From positions 1-29,045 of the forward strand of contig CAXXKR010000007.1 of assembly GCA_963674955.2 (NCBI GenBank): a stretch of DNA of 29,045 bases, given 5' to 3'. Positions within the stretch are counted from its first letter, which is position 1; each line of letters opens with the position of its first letter. Shown in pieces: positions 22,593 through 29,045 of the stretch. The notes beneath the pieces are model-generated. The model worked only from the letters and a program-made list of their open reading frames with translations. It made no database searches and was not told the DNA's origin. Position numbers and translations under genes: made by a program. This DNA comes from G963674955 sp963674955. Lineage in GTDB: Bacteria > Desulfobacterota > Desulfovibrionia > Desulfovibrionales > Desulfovibrionaceae.

Positions 22593-23771
22593 CTAGGTGA
22601 GCATCTGCTCGATGCGCGGGTAAACGGACTCCTTGCTGAACTCGCAGAAATCGTAATTGCAGATGATGCCCATTTCGCTGATGCGGCGGTGGGCGTCCAG
22701 TACCCGCTCCTTTTTCACCTCGTCCGGAACCCGGTCCGGAAACTGGGAGGCCGGTATGTTGGCCGCTTCCATGAATCCGCTGATGAGCACGTACTTGGGC
22801 TTGTAGCGGCAGATGAAATCCACGGTCTCCTGAAACTGTTCGTCCGTTTCTCCGGGGAATCCCGCGATGATGTGGGTCTCAACTTCGGTGAATCCGGTTT
22901 TTTGGATGGCGCCGAATATCTTTTCAAGATCCTTTTTCGTGTAATTGCGGGCCATTGACTTGAGTATGGGGTCCGCCGCCGACTGGATGGGCGTTTCCAG
23001 AAGGAACACGTCCCCGTTTTCAAGCCACTTGATGAAGTGGTCCAGGAATTCCAGGCCGTGCAGGGGGTGGAGGTTCCTTATCCCCAGTTCGATGCCCGGT
23101 ATTTCCCTGATGAGCCTGTTCACAAGCTCCGGGAAGCTGGAGCCGAAGTCCTTGCCGTATTCGCCTATCAGGTCGCCGTGCAGCACGACCTTTTTGACCT
23201 TGTGCTTGTCCACCGCGGCCTTGCATTTCTCCACCATCTTTTCCAGGGGGAAGCTGCGGTATTCCGGGAAGGCCAGCCGTTCCGCGCAATAGGTGCAGGC
23301 GAAGGTGCAGCCCTCTGAGATGAACAGCTTCACGAACTGGTCGCAGTGGGTGGTCTTGATCCTGGGGTTTTTTTTCTTGAATTCCTCGATGGGCATGTCC
23401 AGGGCCGTTTCCACCAGGGGGCGCTGGTCCTCGTTCAGTTCGATTCCGAACAGGCTTTTCATGGCCTGGGCCTCGTTTCTCCACTCGAAGTACTCCCCGT
23501 CGAACCCTTGGCGCATGGCCTCCAGATCAATGGAAGGCAGGCAGCCGCAGGCCACCACCTTCTTGTCGAACCCGTTCTGGTATTCGTTCAGGGCGTTGAT
23601 GCTGTGGTTCTTGAAGTCGGAGCGGAAGGCGCAGGTCCAGACCAGGATCATGTCGCTTTCCTCCGGCGTGGCCACCACCTGGTGTCCTGCCGCCCGGAGA
23701 GCGTTTTTGTACTTTCCGACATCGGTCTTGCGCATTGCGCAGGAGTTCATGGAACGAAAGAAGACCTTCAT
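22593..23771 (-). CDS. MiaB/RimO-like radical SAM protein lacking TRAM (copy 1)
   Basis: The 392-residue protein parallels copy 2 across its length: C11 in MNSCAMRKTD, C47 in VWTCAFR, C77 in ACGCLPSID, radical-SAM cysteines C155, C159 and C162 in GCTFACTYC, and GFPGETDEQFQETV. YCAERLAFPEY.S.P after the motif is shared with copy 2, in place of the YCVVPYTRG-type sequence of MiaB. No TRAM domain follows; the C terminus is a short cysteine-containing tail (NYDFCEF). The frame is open upstream of 23771, but that part lies inside the TylF-like gene. ATG 23771 has AGGGG about 6-7 bases upstream and comes 8 bp after the TylF-like stop. Function unknown; genomic setting points to glycan modification. 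Confidence 0.87.
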   Translation of the reverse strand: MKVFFRSMNSCAMRKTDVGKYKNALRAAGHQVVATPEESDMILVWTCAFRSDFKNHSINALNEYQNGFDKKVVACGCLPSIDLEAMRQGFDGEYFEWRNEAQAMKSLFGIELNEDQRPLVETALDMPIEEFKKKNPRIKTTHCDQFVKLFISEGCTFACTYCAERLAFPEYRSFPLEKMVEKCKAAVDKHKVKKVVLHGDLIGEYGKDFGSSFPELVNRLIREIPGIELGIRNLHPLHGLEFLDHFIKWLENGDVFLLETPIQSAADPILKSMARNYTKKDLEKIFGAIQKTGFTEVETHIIAGFPGETDEQFQETVDFICRYKPKYVLISGFMEAANIPASQFPDRVPDEVKKERVLDAHRRISEMGIICNYDFCEFSKESVYPRIEQMLT

Positions 23772-23779
23772 GGAAACCC

Positions 23780-24544
23780 CTATTTTATAAAGTAGGCCGT
23801 GGGAATGGAGCTCAGGGGAAAGGTCTTGAGCTCGGGTTTTTCCCTGTCCTTGAAGTATTCGTCGAAAGCCGTGCTCTCTCCGCCCCATTCATGCATCCCG
23901 TATTCGTCCAGAATGACCATGCCGCCCGGCACGACCAAGGGGTAAAAGGCCTCCAGCGCGGCCTTGGTCGGCTTGTAGATGTCCACGTCCAGATGGAGCA
24001 GGGATATCCTCATGCCCGGATTGTTGGCCACGTATTCCCTGGCCGTGTCCTCGATGTTGCCCACCTGCAGCTCGACCCGCTTGGCCCTGGGAATGAAGCT
24101 GTCCTTGTGGAAGATGTCCAGGTGCTCAAGCAGTTCGTCGTAGTAGGGCGACGAGTCCCAGCCGCCTTGGACCTTGGAGCGCGAGGGGTTCTCGGGTCCG
24201 TCCTCTTTAACCAGCTCCGGGAAGCCCGCGAAGTTGTCGAAGCCGATGACCTTTCGCACCCTGTCGCCGGGGCAGAATATTTCCAGCAGCTTGGCCCAGG
24301 TCAGCAGGCTGCTGCCCCGGTACACGCCGCATTCCACGATGGAGCCGGGAGTGTCCTTGATCATCTTGAAAAGTTCGTAGTGAACCAGAAAGCGGCTCAG
24401 GTTCACGCGCCTGACATAAAGCGGAAAGGATTCCAGCACGTCCCGAAGCGGCATGGAGTGGTCTTCCACGGCGCTTTCGATTTGGTTCCAGACCTCTTCG
24501 TCGTGGGAAAACGTGCCGCCGACTCTTTCTTCCTTTTTGCCCAT
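23780..24544 (-). CDS. TylF/MycF-like sugar O-methyltransferase (copy 1)
   Basis: The 254-residue protein is a TylF/MycF-family O-methyltransferase. It has VECGVYRGSSLLTW (70-83) as SAM loop, GFDNFAGFPE (101-110), D186 in HLDVDIY and D213 in LDEYG as likely metal ligands, and a C-terminal AYFIK shared in form with copy 2 (GYFIK). A long shared N-terminal stretch, YVRRVNLSRFLVHYELFK, also matches copy 2, so the two are clear paralogues. The start has a strong GGAGGTGA ribosome site and is preceded by the largest gap in the window (103 bp), so this gene may head a separately transcribed segment. The substrate is unknown. Confidence 0.92.
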   Translation of the reverse strand: MGKKEERVGGTFSHDEEVWNQIESAVEDHSMPLRDVLESFPLYVRRVNLSRFLVHYELFKMIKDTPGSIVECGVYRGSSLLTWAKLLEIFCPGDRVRKVIGFDNFAGFPELVKEDGPENPSRSKVQGGWDSSPYYDELLEHLDIFHKDSFIPRAKRVELQVGNIEDTAREYVANNPGMRISLLHLDVDIYKPTKAALEAFYPLVVPGGMVILDEYGMHEWGGESTAFDEYFKDREKPELKTFPLSSIPTAYFIK

Positions 24545-24647
24545 ATTTCACCTCCGATTATTTGTAAGAGTAGTTGTCCTGTTTGTTACTTCGATATAAT
24601 GATTGAGTTTTTAGCCCATAAAGATGAGTGCTGTCACCTTTTGGTCT
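24545..24647 (-). promoter_or_regulatory. Intergenic gap with strong ribosome site; possible internal promoter
   Basis: This 103 bp gap is AT-richer than its surroundings and is the longest non-coding stretch here. It contains a near-perfect ribosome site, GGAGGTGA at 24555-24548, 6 bases before the TylF-like ATG. AT-rich hexamers such as TATATC occur near 24590, but no -35/-10 pair with proper spacing is convincing, and no hairpin-plus-T-run terminator follows the C-methyltransferase stop. A promoter is therefore only a possibility based on gap length and composition. Confidence 0.35.
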
Positions 24648-25871
24648 TCAATCCACTATTTCCAGTTCCGGAACAGCGGTCACGAACCTGCCGCCCCAGT
24701 TCCGCACGTAGTCCAGCTGGTCCATGATCTCCCCGCTGATGTTCCAGGGCAGTATGAGCACGAAGTCGGGCTTTTTCTCGCGGATCATCTCCTCGGAGTA
24801 TACGGGAATCCTGCTGCCGGGCAGGAATTTGCCCTGCTTGTGGGGCGAGGCGTCGCACACGAATTGAACAAGGTCTTTCTTCACCCCGCAGTAGTTGAGC
24901 AGGGTGTTGCCCTTGGCCGCGGCCCCATAGGCGGCCACTGTTTTTCCTGCCAGTTTCTGCTCGACAAGGAATTGCAGCAGGTCGGCCTTGACCATGTCCG
25001 CCCTGTCCTGGAAATTTTGGTAGAACGAATCCGTGTCCATGCCCGCCCATCTTTCCTTGTCCAGGAATTTTTCAACGGACGGTTCTGTTTCATGCGCGTG
25101 GTCGCGCCCGGCGTAAATTCTTATGGACCCGCCGTGGGTGGAAAGTTCGTCAATGTCGAAAATTACCAGGCCGTGCTCGGCGAAGATGCGCGTGACCGTG
25201 AGCAGGGAAAGATAGGAGTAGTGCTCGTGGTAGATGGTGTCGAACTGGTTGCCTTCCACCAGCCGCAAGAGATGCGGAAACTCCATGCTGACCACGCCCT
25301 TTTCCTTGAGCGCGGTTTTCAGTCCCTGCACGAAATCGTTGATGTCCGGCACGTGGGCCAGGACGTTGTTGCCGATGATCAGGTCCGCCTTTTTTTCTTT
25401 TTCGGCGAGGCGCTTGGCCAGCTTGAGGGTGAAGAATTCCTCCTCGACCTCAAGCCCCTTGTCCCTTGCAACCTTTGCCACGCTTCCCGATGGCTCGATT
25501 CCCAGGCAGGGTATGCCTAGGGCCTTGACGTTTTTCAACAGGTAGCCGTCGTTGGAGCCTATCTCAATAACCATGGAATTCGCGCCGAGGCCCAGCCGGG
25601 GAACGATCATTTTCACGTACTCTTCGGCGTGCCTGAGCCAGGTGCTGGAGTAGGACGAAAAATATACGTATTCCTCGTCGAAAATCTCCGAGGATTTCTT
25701 GCACTCGTCGATCTGGACCAGAAAGCAGTTGCGGCAGGCGTAAAGCTTGAGCGGATAGTAGACCTCCGGCTCGTCCAGCTGCTCGCGGCTCAGAAAGGAG
25801 TTGGATGGCGGGGAGGCCGCGAGATCGATGAACTCCAGGTCCAGGGGGGTTCGGCAGAATCTGCATTTCAT
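24648..25871 (-). CDS. TylC3/NovU-type sugar C-methyltransferase
   Basis: The protein (407 residues from ATG 25871) is a sugar C-methyltransferase of the three-domain TylC3 type. The N-terminal zinc-binding domain has C3/C6 (CRFC) and C46/C49 (CRNC); the SAM domain has VIEIGSNDGYLLKN (101-114) and IIGNNVLAHVPD; YHEHYSYLSL holds the histidine/tyrosine pair typical of the active site; and a C-terminal Rossmann-like domain has AAYGAAAKGNTLLN. The family adds a methyl group to carbon 3 of 4-keto-deoxysugar nucleotides. It follows CDP-glucose genes, so a CDP-4-keto-6-deoxyhexose derivative is the likely substrate. ATG 25877 (overlapping the epimerase stop, ATGA) is two codons earlier; the second ATG has the GGGGG site at better spacing. 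Confidence 0.93.
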   Translation of the reverse strand: MKCRFCRTPLDLEFIDLAASPPSNSFLSREQLDEPEVYYPLKLYACRNCFLVQIDECKKSSEIFDEEYVYFSSYSSTWLRHAEEYVKMIVPRLGLGANSMVIEIGSNDGYLLKNVKALGIPCLGIEPSGSVAKVARDKGLEVEEEFFTLKLAKRLAEKEKKADLIIGNNVLAHVPDINDFVQGLKTALKEKGVVSMEFPHLLRLVEGNQFDTIYHEHYSYLSLLTVTRIFAEHGLVIFDIDELSTHGGSIRIYAGRDHAHETEPSVEKFLDKERWAGMDTDSFYQNFQDRADMVKADLLQFLVEQKLAGKTVAAYGAAAKGNTLLNYCGVKKDLVQFVCDASPHKQGKFLPGSRIPVYSEEMIREKKPDFVLILPWNISGEIMDQLDYVRNWGGRFVTAVPELEIVD

Positions 25872-25873
25872 GG

Positions 25874-26419
25874 TCATATCCCCCTGAAGCCCTTTGTCAG
25901 CAGTGGATGATTGCAGTCGCGCTCCGACATGTCCGTGGGCGCGAGAGGCCAGTCGATGCCCAGCAGGGGGTCGTCGTGCCTGATGCCGCCTTCATGTCCG
26001 GGGCTGTGAAATTCCGAGTGCAGGTACAAAAGCTCGCTGTCATTCTCCAAGGTCTGGAAGCCGTGGGCGAATCCGGCCGGGGCGTAGATCATGTGCATGT
26101 TTTGTCCGGTCAGGGTCTTGGAGAACCATTTGAGGAACGTGGGCGAATCCTTGCGCAGGTCCACGATCACGTCCAGCACAGCGCCTTTGGTGCAGGTGAT
26201 TATCTTGGTCTCGGCCTTGGGCGGCAACTGGTAGTGCAGACCGCGCAGGCAACCCGCTTTGTCGTTCACCGAGCGATTGGCCTGGACGATGTCCATGTCC
26301 AGCCCGGCCTCGGCCAGTTCCCTTTGGCAAAATATTCTGGCAAAGGCCCCCCGGTGGTCCAGAGAGGCTTCCGGCTCGATGAAATATGCGCCCTTCAAGG
26401 GGGTTTCATGGAGGATCAT
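25874..26419 (-). CDS. RmlC-like NDP-4-keto-sugar 3,5-epimerase
   Basis: The 181-residue cupin enzyme resembles dTDP-4-dehydrorhamnose 3,5-epimerase. It has the base H62 in CLRGLHYQLPP, an aspartate in VIVDLRKDSPTF, the APAGFAHGF (113-121) signature, and Y132 in LLYLHS at the position of the acid tyrosine. The start ATG 26419 has GGGGGA about 6 bases upstream and overlaps the dehydratase stop by 4 bp; open frame beyond it overlaps the dehydratase gene. Because the neighbours are CDP-glucose genes and no RmlA/RmlB/RmlD is present, it probably works on a CDP-4-keto-6-deoxy sugar, perhaps after or before C-methylation. The RmlC name would mislead, so no symbol is given. It may be a 3-, 5- or 3,5-epimerase. 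Confidence 0.9.
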   Translation of the reverse strand: MILHETPLKGAYFIEPEASLDHRGAFARIFCQRELAEAGLDMDIVQANRSVNDKAGCLRGLHYQLPPKAETKIITCTKGAVLDVIVDLRKDSPTFLKWFSKTLTGQNMHMIYAPAGFAHGFQTLENDSELLYLHSEFHSPGHEGGIRHDDPLLGIDWPLAPTDMSERDCNHPLLTKGFRGI

Positions 26420-27498
26420 GAGCCGTCCCCCGTCCAGGAAAGACCGGCCTTTTGGGCGTCCTGCACATACAGATCGATCTGCCTTTTGCTGATGGCCTCT
26501 CCGTTTTCGTAAAACTTTCGGTACCAGTCCACGGTCCGGCTGACCGCCCGGCGGGCGTCCCACACGGGCCGCCAATCAAGTTCATTGCGGGCCTTGGAGG
26601 TGTCCAGGGTCAGGAGTCCGGCTTCGTGGGGAGCGTTGTCGTCGTCGGAAGCGTTTTCATGCTTCATGTCGGGCCATGTTTCATGGGCCAGTTCCGCCAG
26701 TTCCAGGACCGTGAGTCCCGGGCCTGAGTCCGGACCGAAATTCCAGGCTTGGGCGAATTCCCTTTTTCCCCGCAACAGTTTCGAGCCCAGTGAAAGATAT
26801 CCCGCCAGAGGCTCCAGCACGTGCTGCCAGGGGCGCACATGGCCGGGGTTCCTGATGGCCGTGGTTTCGCCCTTGACCGCTGCCCGGACCAGATCCGGGA
26901 TTATCCTGTCCTCGGACCAGTCGCCGCCGCCGATGGAGTTCCCGGCCCTGGCGCTGGCCGTCAGAGGCTCCGACTCGGAAAAGAAGGAGCGCCTGTAAGA
27001 GGCCGTGACCAGTTCGGAACAACCCTTTGAGGCGCTGTAGGGGTCGTGGCCGCCCATTGGCTCATGCTCGCGGTAGCCTTCCGTCTTTTCAACGTTCTCG
27101 TAGCATTTGTCGCTGGTCACGTTGATGAACGCCTTGACGCCTGGGGTGTTGCGGCAGGCCTCCAAGATGTTCACCGTGCCCATTACGTTGGTCTCGAAGG
27201 TCTCGGAGGGCCTTTTGTAGGAAGGGCGAACAAGGGCTTGGGCCGCGAGGTGAAAAACCATGTCCGGCTTGAAGTCCTTGATGGCTTGGGTCAGCTTGCC
27301 GCCGTGGCGAACGTCTCCGCGCAGGTCGTCCAGGTCCAGGCCGAGGATTGAAAAATGGCTGGGATCGGTATGGGGCGGCAGGGAATAGCCCGCGACCTCG
27401 GCCCCGAGCATTTTGAGCCACAGGCAGAGCCAGGAGCCTTTGAAACCGGTATGCCCGGTCATGAAAACTTTTTTGTTCCCGTATGCGTTGCCAAACAT
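26416..27498 (-). CDS. rfbG: CDP-glucose 4,6-dehydratase
   Basis: The 360-residue extended SDR enzyme converts CDP-glucose to CDP-4-keto-6-deoxyglucose using bound NAD. It shows the RfbG-type nucleotide motif TGHTGFKGSWL (14-24), FHLAAQALVRPSY (82-94), TSDK (128-131), the YSASK catalytic pair Y154/K158, RAGNSIGGGDWS and RPWQHVLEPLAGYL, all typical of CDP-glucose dehydratases and distinct from RmlB. Length is normal. It lies 35 bp after the rfbF-like gene and overlaps the epimerase by 4 bp. Its product is the branching point to CDP-dideoxy- or C-methyl sugars; the C-methyltransferase downstream suggests the latter. Confidence 0.95.
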   Translation of the reverse strand: MFGNAYGNKKVFMTGHTGFKGSWLCLWLKMLGAEVAGYSLPPHTDPSHFSILGLDLDDLRGDVRHGGKLTQAIKDFKPDMVFHLAAQALVRPSYKRPSETFETNVMGTVNILEACRNTPGVKAFINVTSDKCYENVEKTEGYREHEPMGGHDPYSASKGCSELVTASYRRSFFSESEPLTASARAGNSIGGGDWSEDRIIPDLVRAAVKGETTAIRNPGHVRPWQHVLEPLAGYLSLGSKLLRGKREFAQAWNFGPDSGPGLTVLELAELAHETWPDMKHENASDDDNAPHEAGLLTLDTSKARNELDWRPVWDARRAVSRTVDWYRKFYENGEAISKRQIDLYVQDAQKAGLSWTGDGS

Positions 27499-27533
27499 TC
27501 TCTTGTGGATATCCAGTCCCGGTTCTATCAGGT

Positions 27534-28325
27534 CTACCAGGTCTTCCAGCCCGCGTTGCCTTCGGCCCAGAGCTTGTTCAGGTATTCCATGTCCCTGATG
27601 TTATCCATGCAGGCCCAGAAGCCTTCGTGCTTGTAGACCATGAGTTCGCCTTCCCTGGCCAGCTGCTGCAGGGGACCGTATTCCAGGTCGCAGTCGTCGC
27701 CGGGGTGCAGGTAGTCGAAGATTTTCCTGTTGAAGACGAAGAATCCGCCGTTGATCAGCCCGGACGAGGTCTTGAGCGGTTTTTCGTGAAAAGCGGAGAC
27801 CTTGTCCCCGTCAAGCTTCAGTTCGCCGAACCTGGAAGAGGGGTTGACCCCGGTGACCGTGGCTATTTTGCCGTGGCTGCGGTGGAACTCAACGAGTTTT
27901 TTCATGTCCACATCGGCCACCCCGTCGCCGTAGGTGGCAAGGAAATCGTCGCTGGCCACGTATTTTTCCACCCTTTTCAGGCGCGCTCCCTTTTGCGCCT
28001 TTTCACCGGTGTCGGACAGGGTCACCTTCCAGTCCACCTCATTGCCGTTCTTGTGGATTTGCAGCTTGTCCGGGCGTCCCAATTCAAGGGTCACGTCGTT
28101 GTTCAGGAGCTGGTAGTGGCAGAAATAGTCCTTGATCATTTCGCCCTTATGCCCCAGGGCCAGGATGAAATCATTCAGGCCGAAGCCTGAATATATCTTC
28201 ATGATATGCCAGAGTATCGGCCTGGAACCGATCTTGACCATGGGTTTGGGCCTGAATTCGGTTTCCTCGCGCATACGCGTTCCCAGTCCGCCGCAGAGAA
28301 TTATGATGTCCATGTTCTTGTCCAT
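27534..28325 (-). CDS. rfbF: Glucose-1-phosphate cytidylyltransferase
   Basis: The 263-residue enzyme makes CDP-glucose from CTP and glucose-1-phosphate. It has the N-terminal nucleotidyltransferase motif LCGGLGTRMREETEFRPKPM (10-29), LWHIMKIYSGFG, the metal-site stretch YGDGVADVD and the C-terminal HEGFWACMDNIRDMEYLN seen in RfbF enzymes. It is followed by rfbG after 35 bp, as in O-antigen dideoxysugar loci such as abequose, tyvelose or yersiniose. A second in-frame ATG four codons later (28313) could also serve. The ribosome site (AGGGT about 10 bases upstream of ATG 28325) is weak. Downstream genes show that the pathway here leaves the standard dideoxysugar route. Confidence 0.95.
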   Translation of the reverse strand: MDKNMDIIILCGGLGTRMREETEFRPKPMVKIGSRPILWHIMKIYSGFGLNDFILALGHKGEMIKDYFCHYQLLNNDVTLELGRPDKLQIHKNGNEVDWKVTLSDTGEKAQKGARLKRVEKYVASDDFLATYGDGVADVDMKKLVEFHRSHGKIATVTGVNPSSRFGELKLDGDKVSAFHEKPLKTSSGLINGGFFVFNRKIFDYLHPGDDCDLEYGPLQQLAREGELMVYKHEGFWACMDNIRDMEYLNKLWAEGNAGWKTW

Positions 28326-28346
28326 ACTAACTTTAACCCTGGGTTG

Positions 28347-29045
28347 TCAGTGGTTTTCCCTGAAAAATCTGTGAACGCATCCAAGCCGCTTGTCCGCGAC
28401 CAGGAATTCCGTGCCGGAATTTTGTTTCATGGGGTAAATTCCAAGGGCGAACGCTCCCTGGTGGCCGGTCAATTTCGAGATTTCGACCACGCGTTCCAGG
28501 TTGCCCCGGGAGGATATTTGGCAAATGTAATCCGTGCAAGCGGCCAAAAGATCATTGCCTGTGGTGGAAAGCCCCCTGAGTTCACCCGGAACGAGGGGAA
28601 CCTTGAAATCCTTGAATCTGTCCTTGGCGGTGTCGTATTCGTAGAGGGCCGAGGGCACGAAGGTTCCGACCACCAGCCTGTCCTGGTGCCAGGTGATGGA
28701 AAATGGTCTGAACAGTCCCGACGAATCAAGAACCTTGAAGGTTCCTGCGGGATCGTCGCGGTGAAAGGATATTATCTTTACGTCGTGGGGGTCGTCGGTT
28801 GTGGCCAGGACGTGGAACCGGCCTTCATGGGCGCAGGCGCAGCCGGGACGGACATGTTGGAAGCCTTTTGGGGCGAAATTCGTCAGAATCAGTTCTCGGG
28901 CCTGTCCATTTGTTTCGTCGACCGCCGCCAGACGCTTGTTGCCGTAATCGCAAATCCAGGCCGTCCCGTTTTCGTCCTTGAAAATTCCGATGGGCCGGAT
29001 CAGATTCATGTCAAGTTTGCCCTGATGCCTAAAATTCAGGTCAAA
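28347..29045 (-). CDS. NHL/SMP-30-like beta-propeller protein (5' end cut by window edge)
   Basis: The frame is open from the right edge to a TGA at 28347, 232 residues visible. Repeated blade-like units such as IRPIGIFKDENGTAWICDYGNKRL, then FRPFSITWHQDRLVV and GELRGLSTTGNDLLAA, point to a beta-propeller of the NHL or SMP-30 kind. An ATG at 29009 could be an internal start, but the 12 codons before it (FDLNFRHQGKLD) fit the first strand of an NHL repeat, so the protein most likely begins beyond the window. No signal peptide is seen in the visible part. The function is unknown; propellers can bind sugars or act as lactonases. It precedes rfbF by 21 bp and appears to be in the same transcription unit. 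Confidence 0.75.
   Translation of the reverse strand, partial: FDLNFRHQGKLDMNLIRPIGIFKDENGTAWICDYGNKRLAAVDETNGQARELILTNFAPKGFQHVRPGCACAHEGRFHVLATTDDPHDVKIISFHRDDPAGTFKVLDSSGLFRPFSITWHQDRLVVGTFVPSALYEYDTAKDRFKDFKVPLVPGELRGLSTTGNDLLAACTDYICQISSRGNLERVVEISKLTGHQGAFALGIYPMKQNSGTEFLVADKRLGCVHRFFRENH

Noticed and set aside
21350..23771. Housekeeping MiaB or RimO
   Set aside because: Both proteins lack the TRAM domain, occur as an adjacent pair and sit between sugar methyltransferase genes.
23772..23888. N-terminal extension of MiaB-like copy 1
   Set aside because: It lies inside the TylF-like gene, and alignment with copy 2 puts the start at MKVFF.
24580..24620. Possible flagellar sigma-28 promoter (TAAA followed by ATCGAAGT)
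   Set aside because: The downstream element matches GCCGATAA poorly and the spacing is off; too weak to annotate, though tempting for a flagellin-glycan locus.
26420..26575. N-terminal extension of the RmlC-like epimerase
   Set aside because: The added Arg/Gly-rich segment overlaps the dehydratase gene; the cupin starts at MILHETP with a proper ribosome site.
1..29045. tRNA, rRNA, CRISPR arrays, insertion sequences, tandem repeats, factor-independent terminators
   Set aside because: None was found on reading; gaps are too short for most of these and no hairpin followed by a T-run was convincing.

Overview
The window is one compact, single-strand (all minus) block of about 30 genes for making and decorating unusual sugars of a surface glycan (O-antigen, capsule or flagellin glycan). 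Transcription runs from the right edge to the left edge. Almost every junction is a 1-38 bp overlap or a gap under 40 bp, so it reads as one long operon or a piece of one. The only larger gap (103 bp, 24545-24647) may hold an internal promoter. No rRNA, tRNA, CRISPR or insertion sequence was seen, and no stretch over 300 bases lacks a gene. The base composition is fairly GC-rich, four genes are radical-SAM, and the gene families resemble surface-glycan islands of anaerobic Desulfovibrio-type bacteria. That assignment is inference only; no marker gene is present.

Layout in order of transcription (right to left): (1) 29045-28347, the 3' part of an NHL-type beta-propeller protein. (2) 28325-24648, a CDP-sugar cassette: glucose-1-phosphate cytidylyltransferase, CDP-glucose 4,6-dehydratase, an RmlC-like epimerase and a TylC3-like sugar C-methyltransferase, expected to give a C-methyl-branched CDP-deoxysugar. 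(3) 24544-20531, a mirror-ordered block: TylF-like O-methyltransferase, MiaB-like radical-SAM protein, a second MiaB-like protein, a second TylF-like methyltransferase. (4) 20503-16849, ThDP E1-alpha, a short lipoate ligase, E1-beta, and a protein that joins an E2-type lipoyl domain and E3/E1-binding domain to a NeuD/PglD-type left-handed beta-helix acyltransferase. (5) 16814-9080, CmcI-like methyltransferase, DegT aminotransferase, GT2 glycosyltransferase, SDR, aldehyde dehydrogenase, full-length transketolase and a CMP-sugar synthetase. (6) 9070-4661, DapA/NanA-family aldolase, KpsC-like GT-B protein, PIG-L deacetylase, WbqC-like protein and a divergent formyltransferase. (7) 4625-1, two radical-SAM/SPASM proteins separated by a canonical formyltransferase, a methyltransferase, and a NeuB-family nonulosonate synthase cut by the left edge.

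How they may work together: NeuB plus the CMP-transferase argue for a CMP-activated nonulosonic (sialic-like) acid. DegT, PIG-L, two formyltransferases and the NeuD-like fusion argue for amino groups that are exposed and then N-acylated or N-formylated. Five methyltransferases argue for heavy methylation. The most striking part is block 4. It has the E1 and lipoyl parts of a 2-oxo-acid dehydrogenase complex and a dedicated lipoylating enzyme, but the usual E2 catalytic domain is replaced by a sugar acyltransferase. I propose that an acyl group made from a 2-oxo acid is passed on the lipoyl arm directly to an amino sugar, without acyl-CoA. I know of no described system of this kind.
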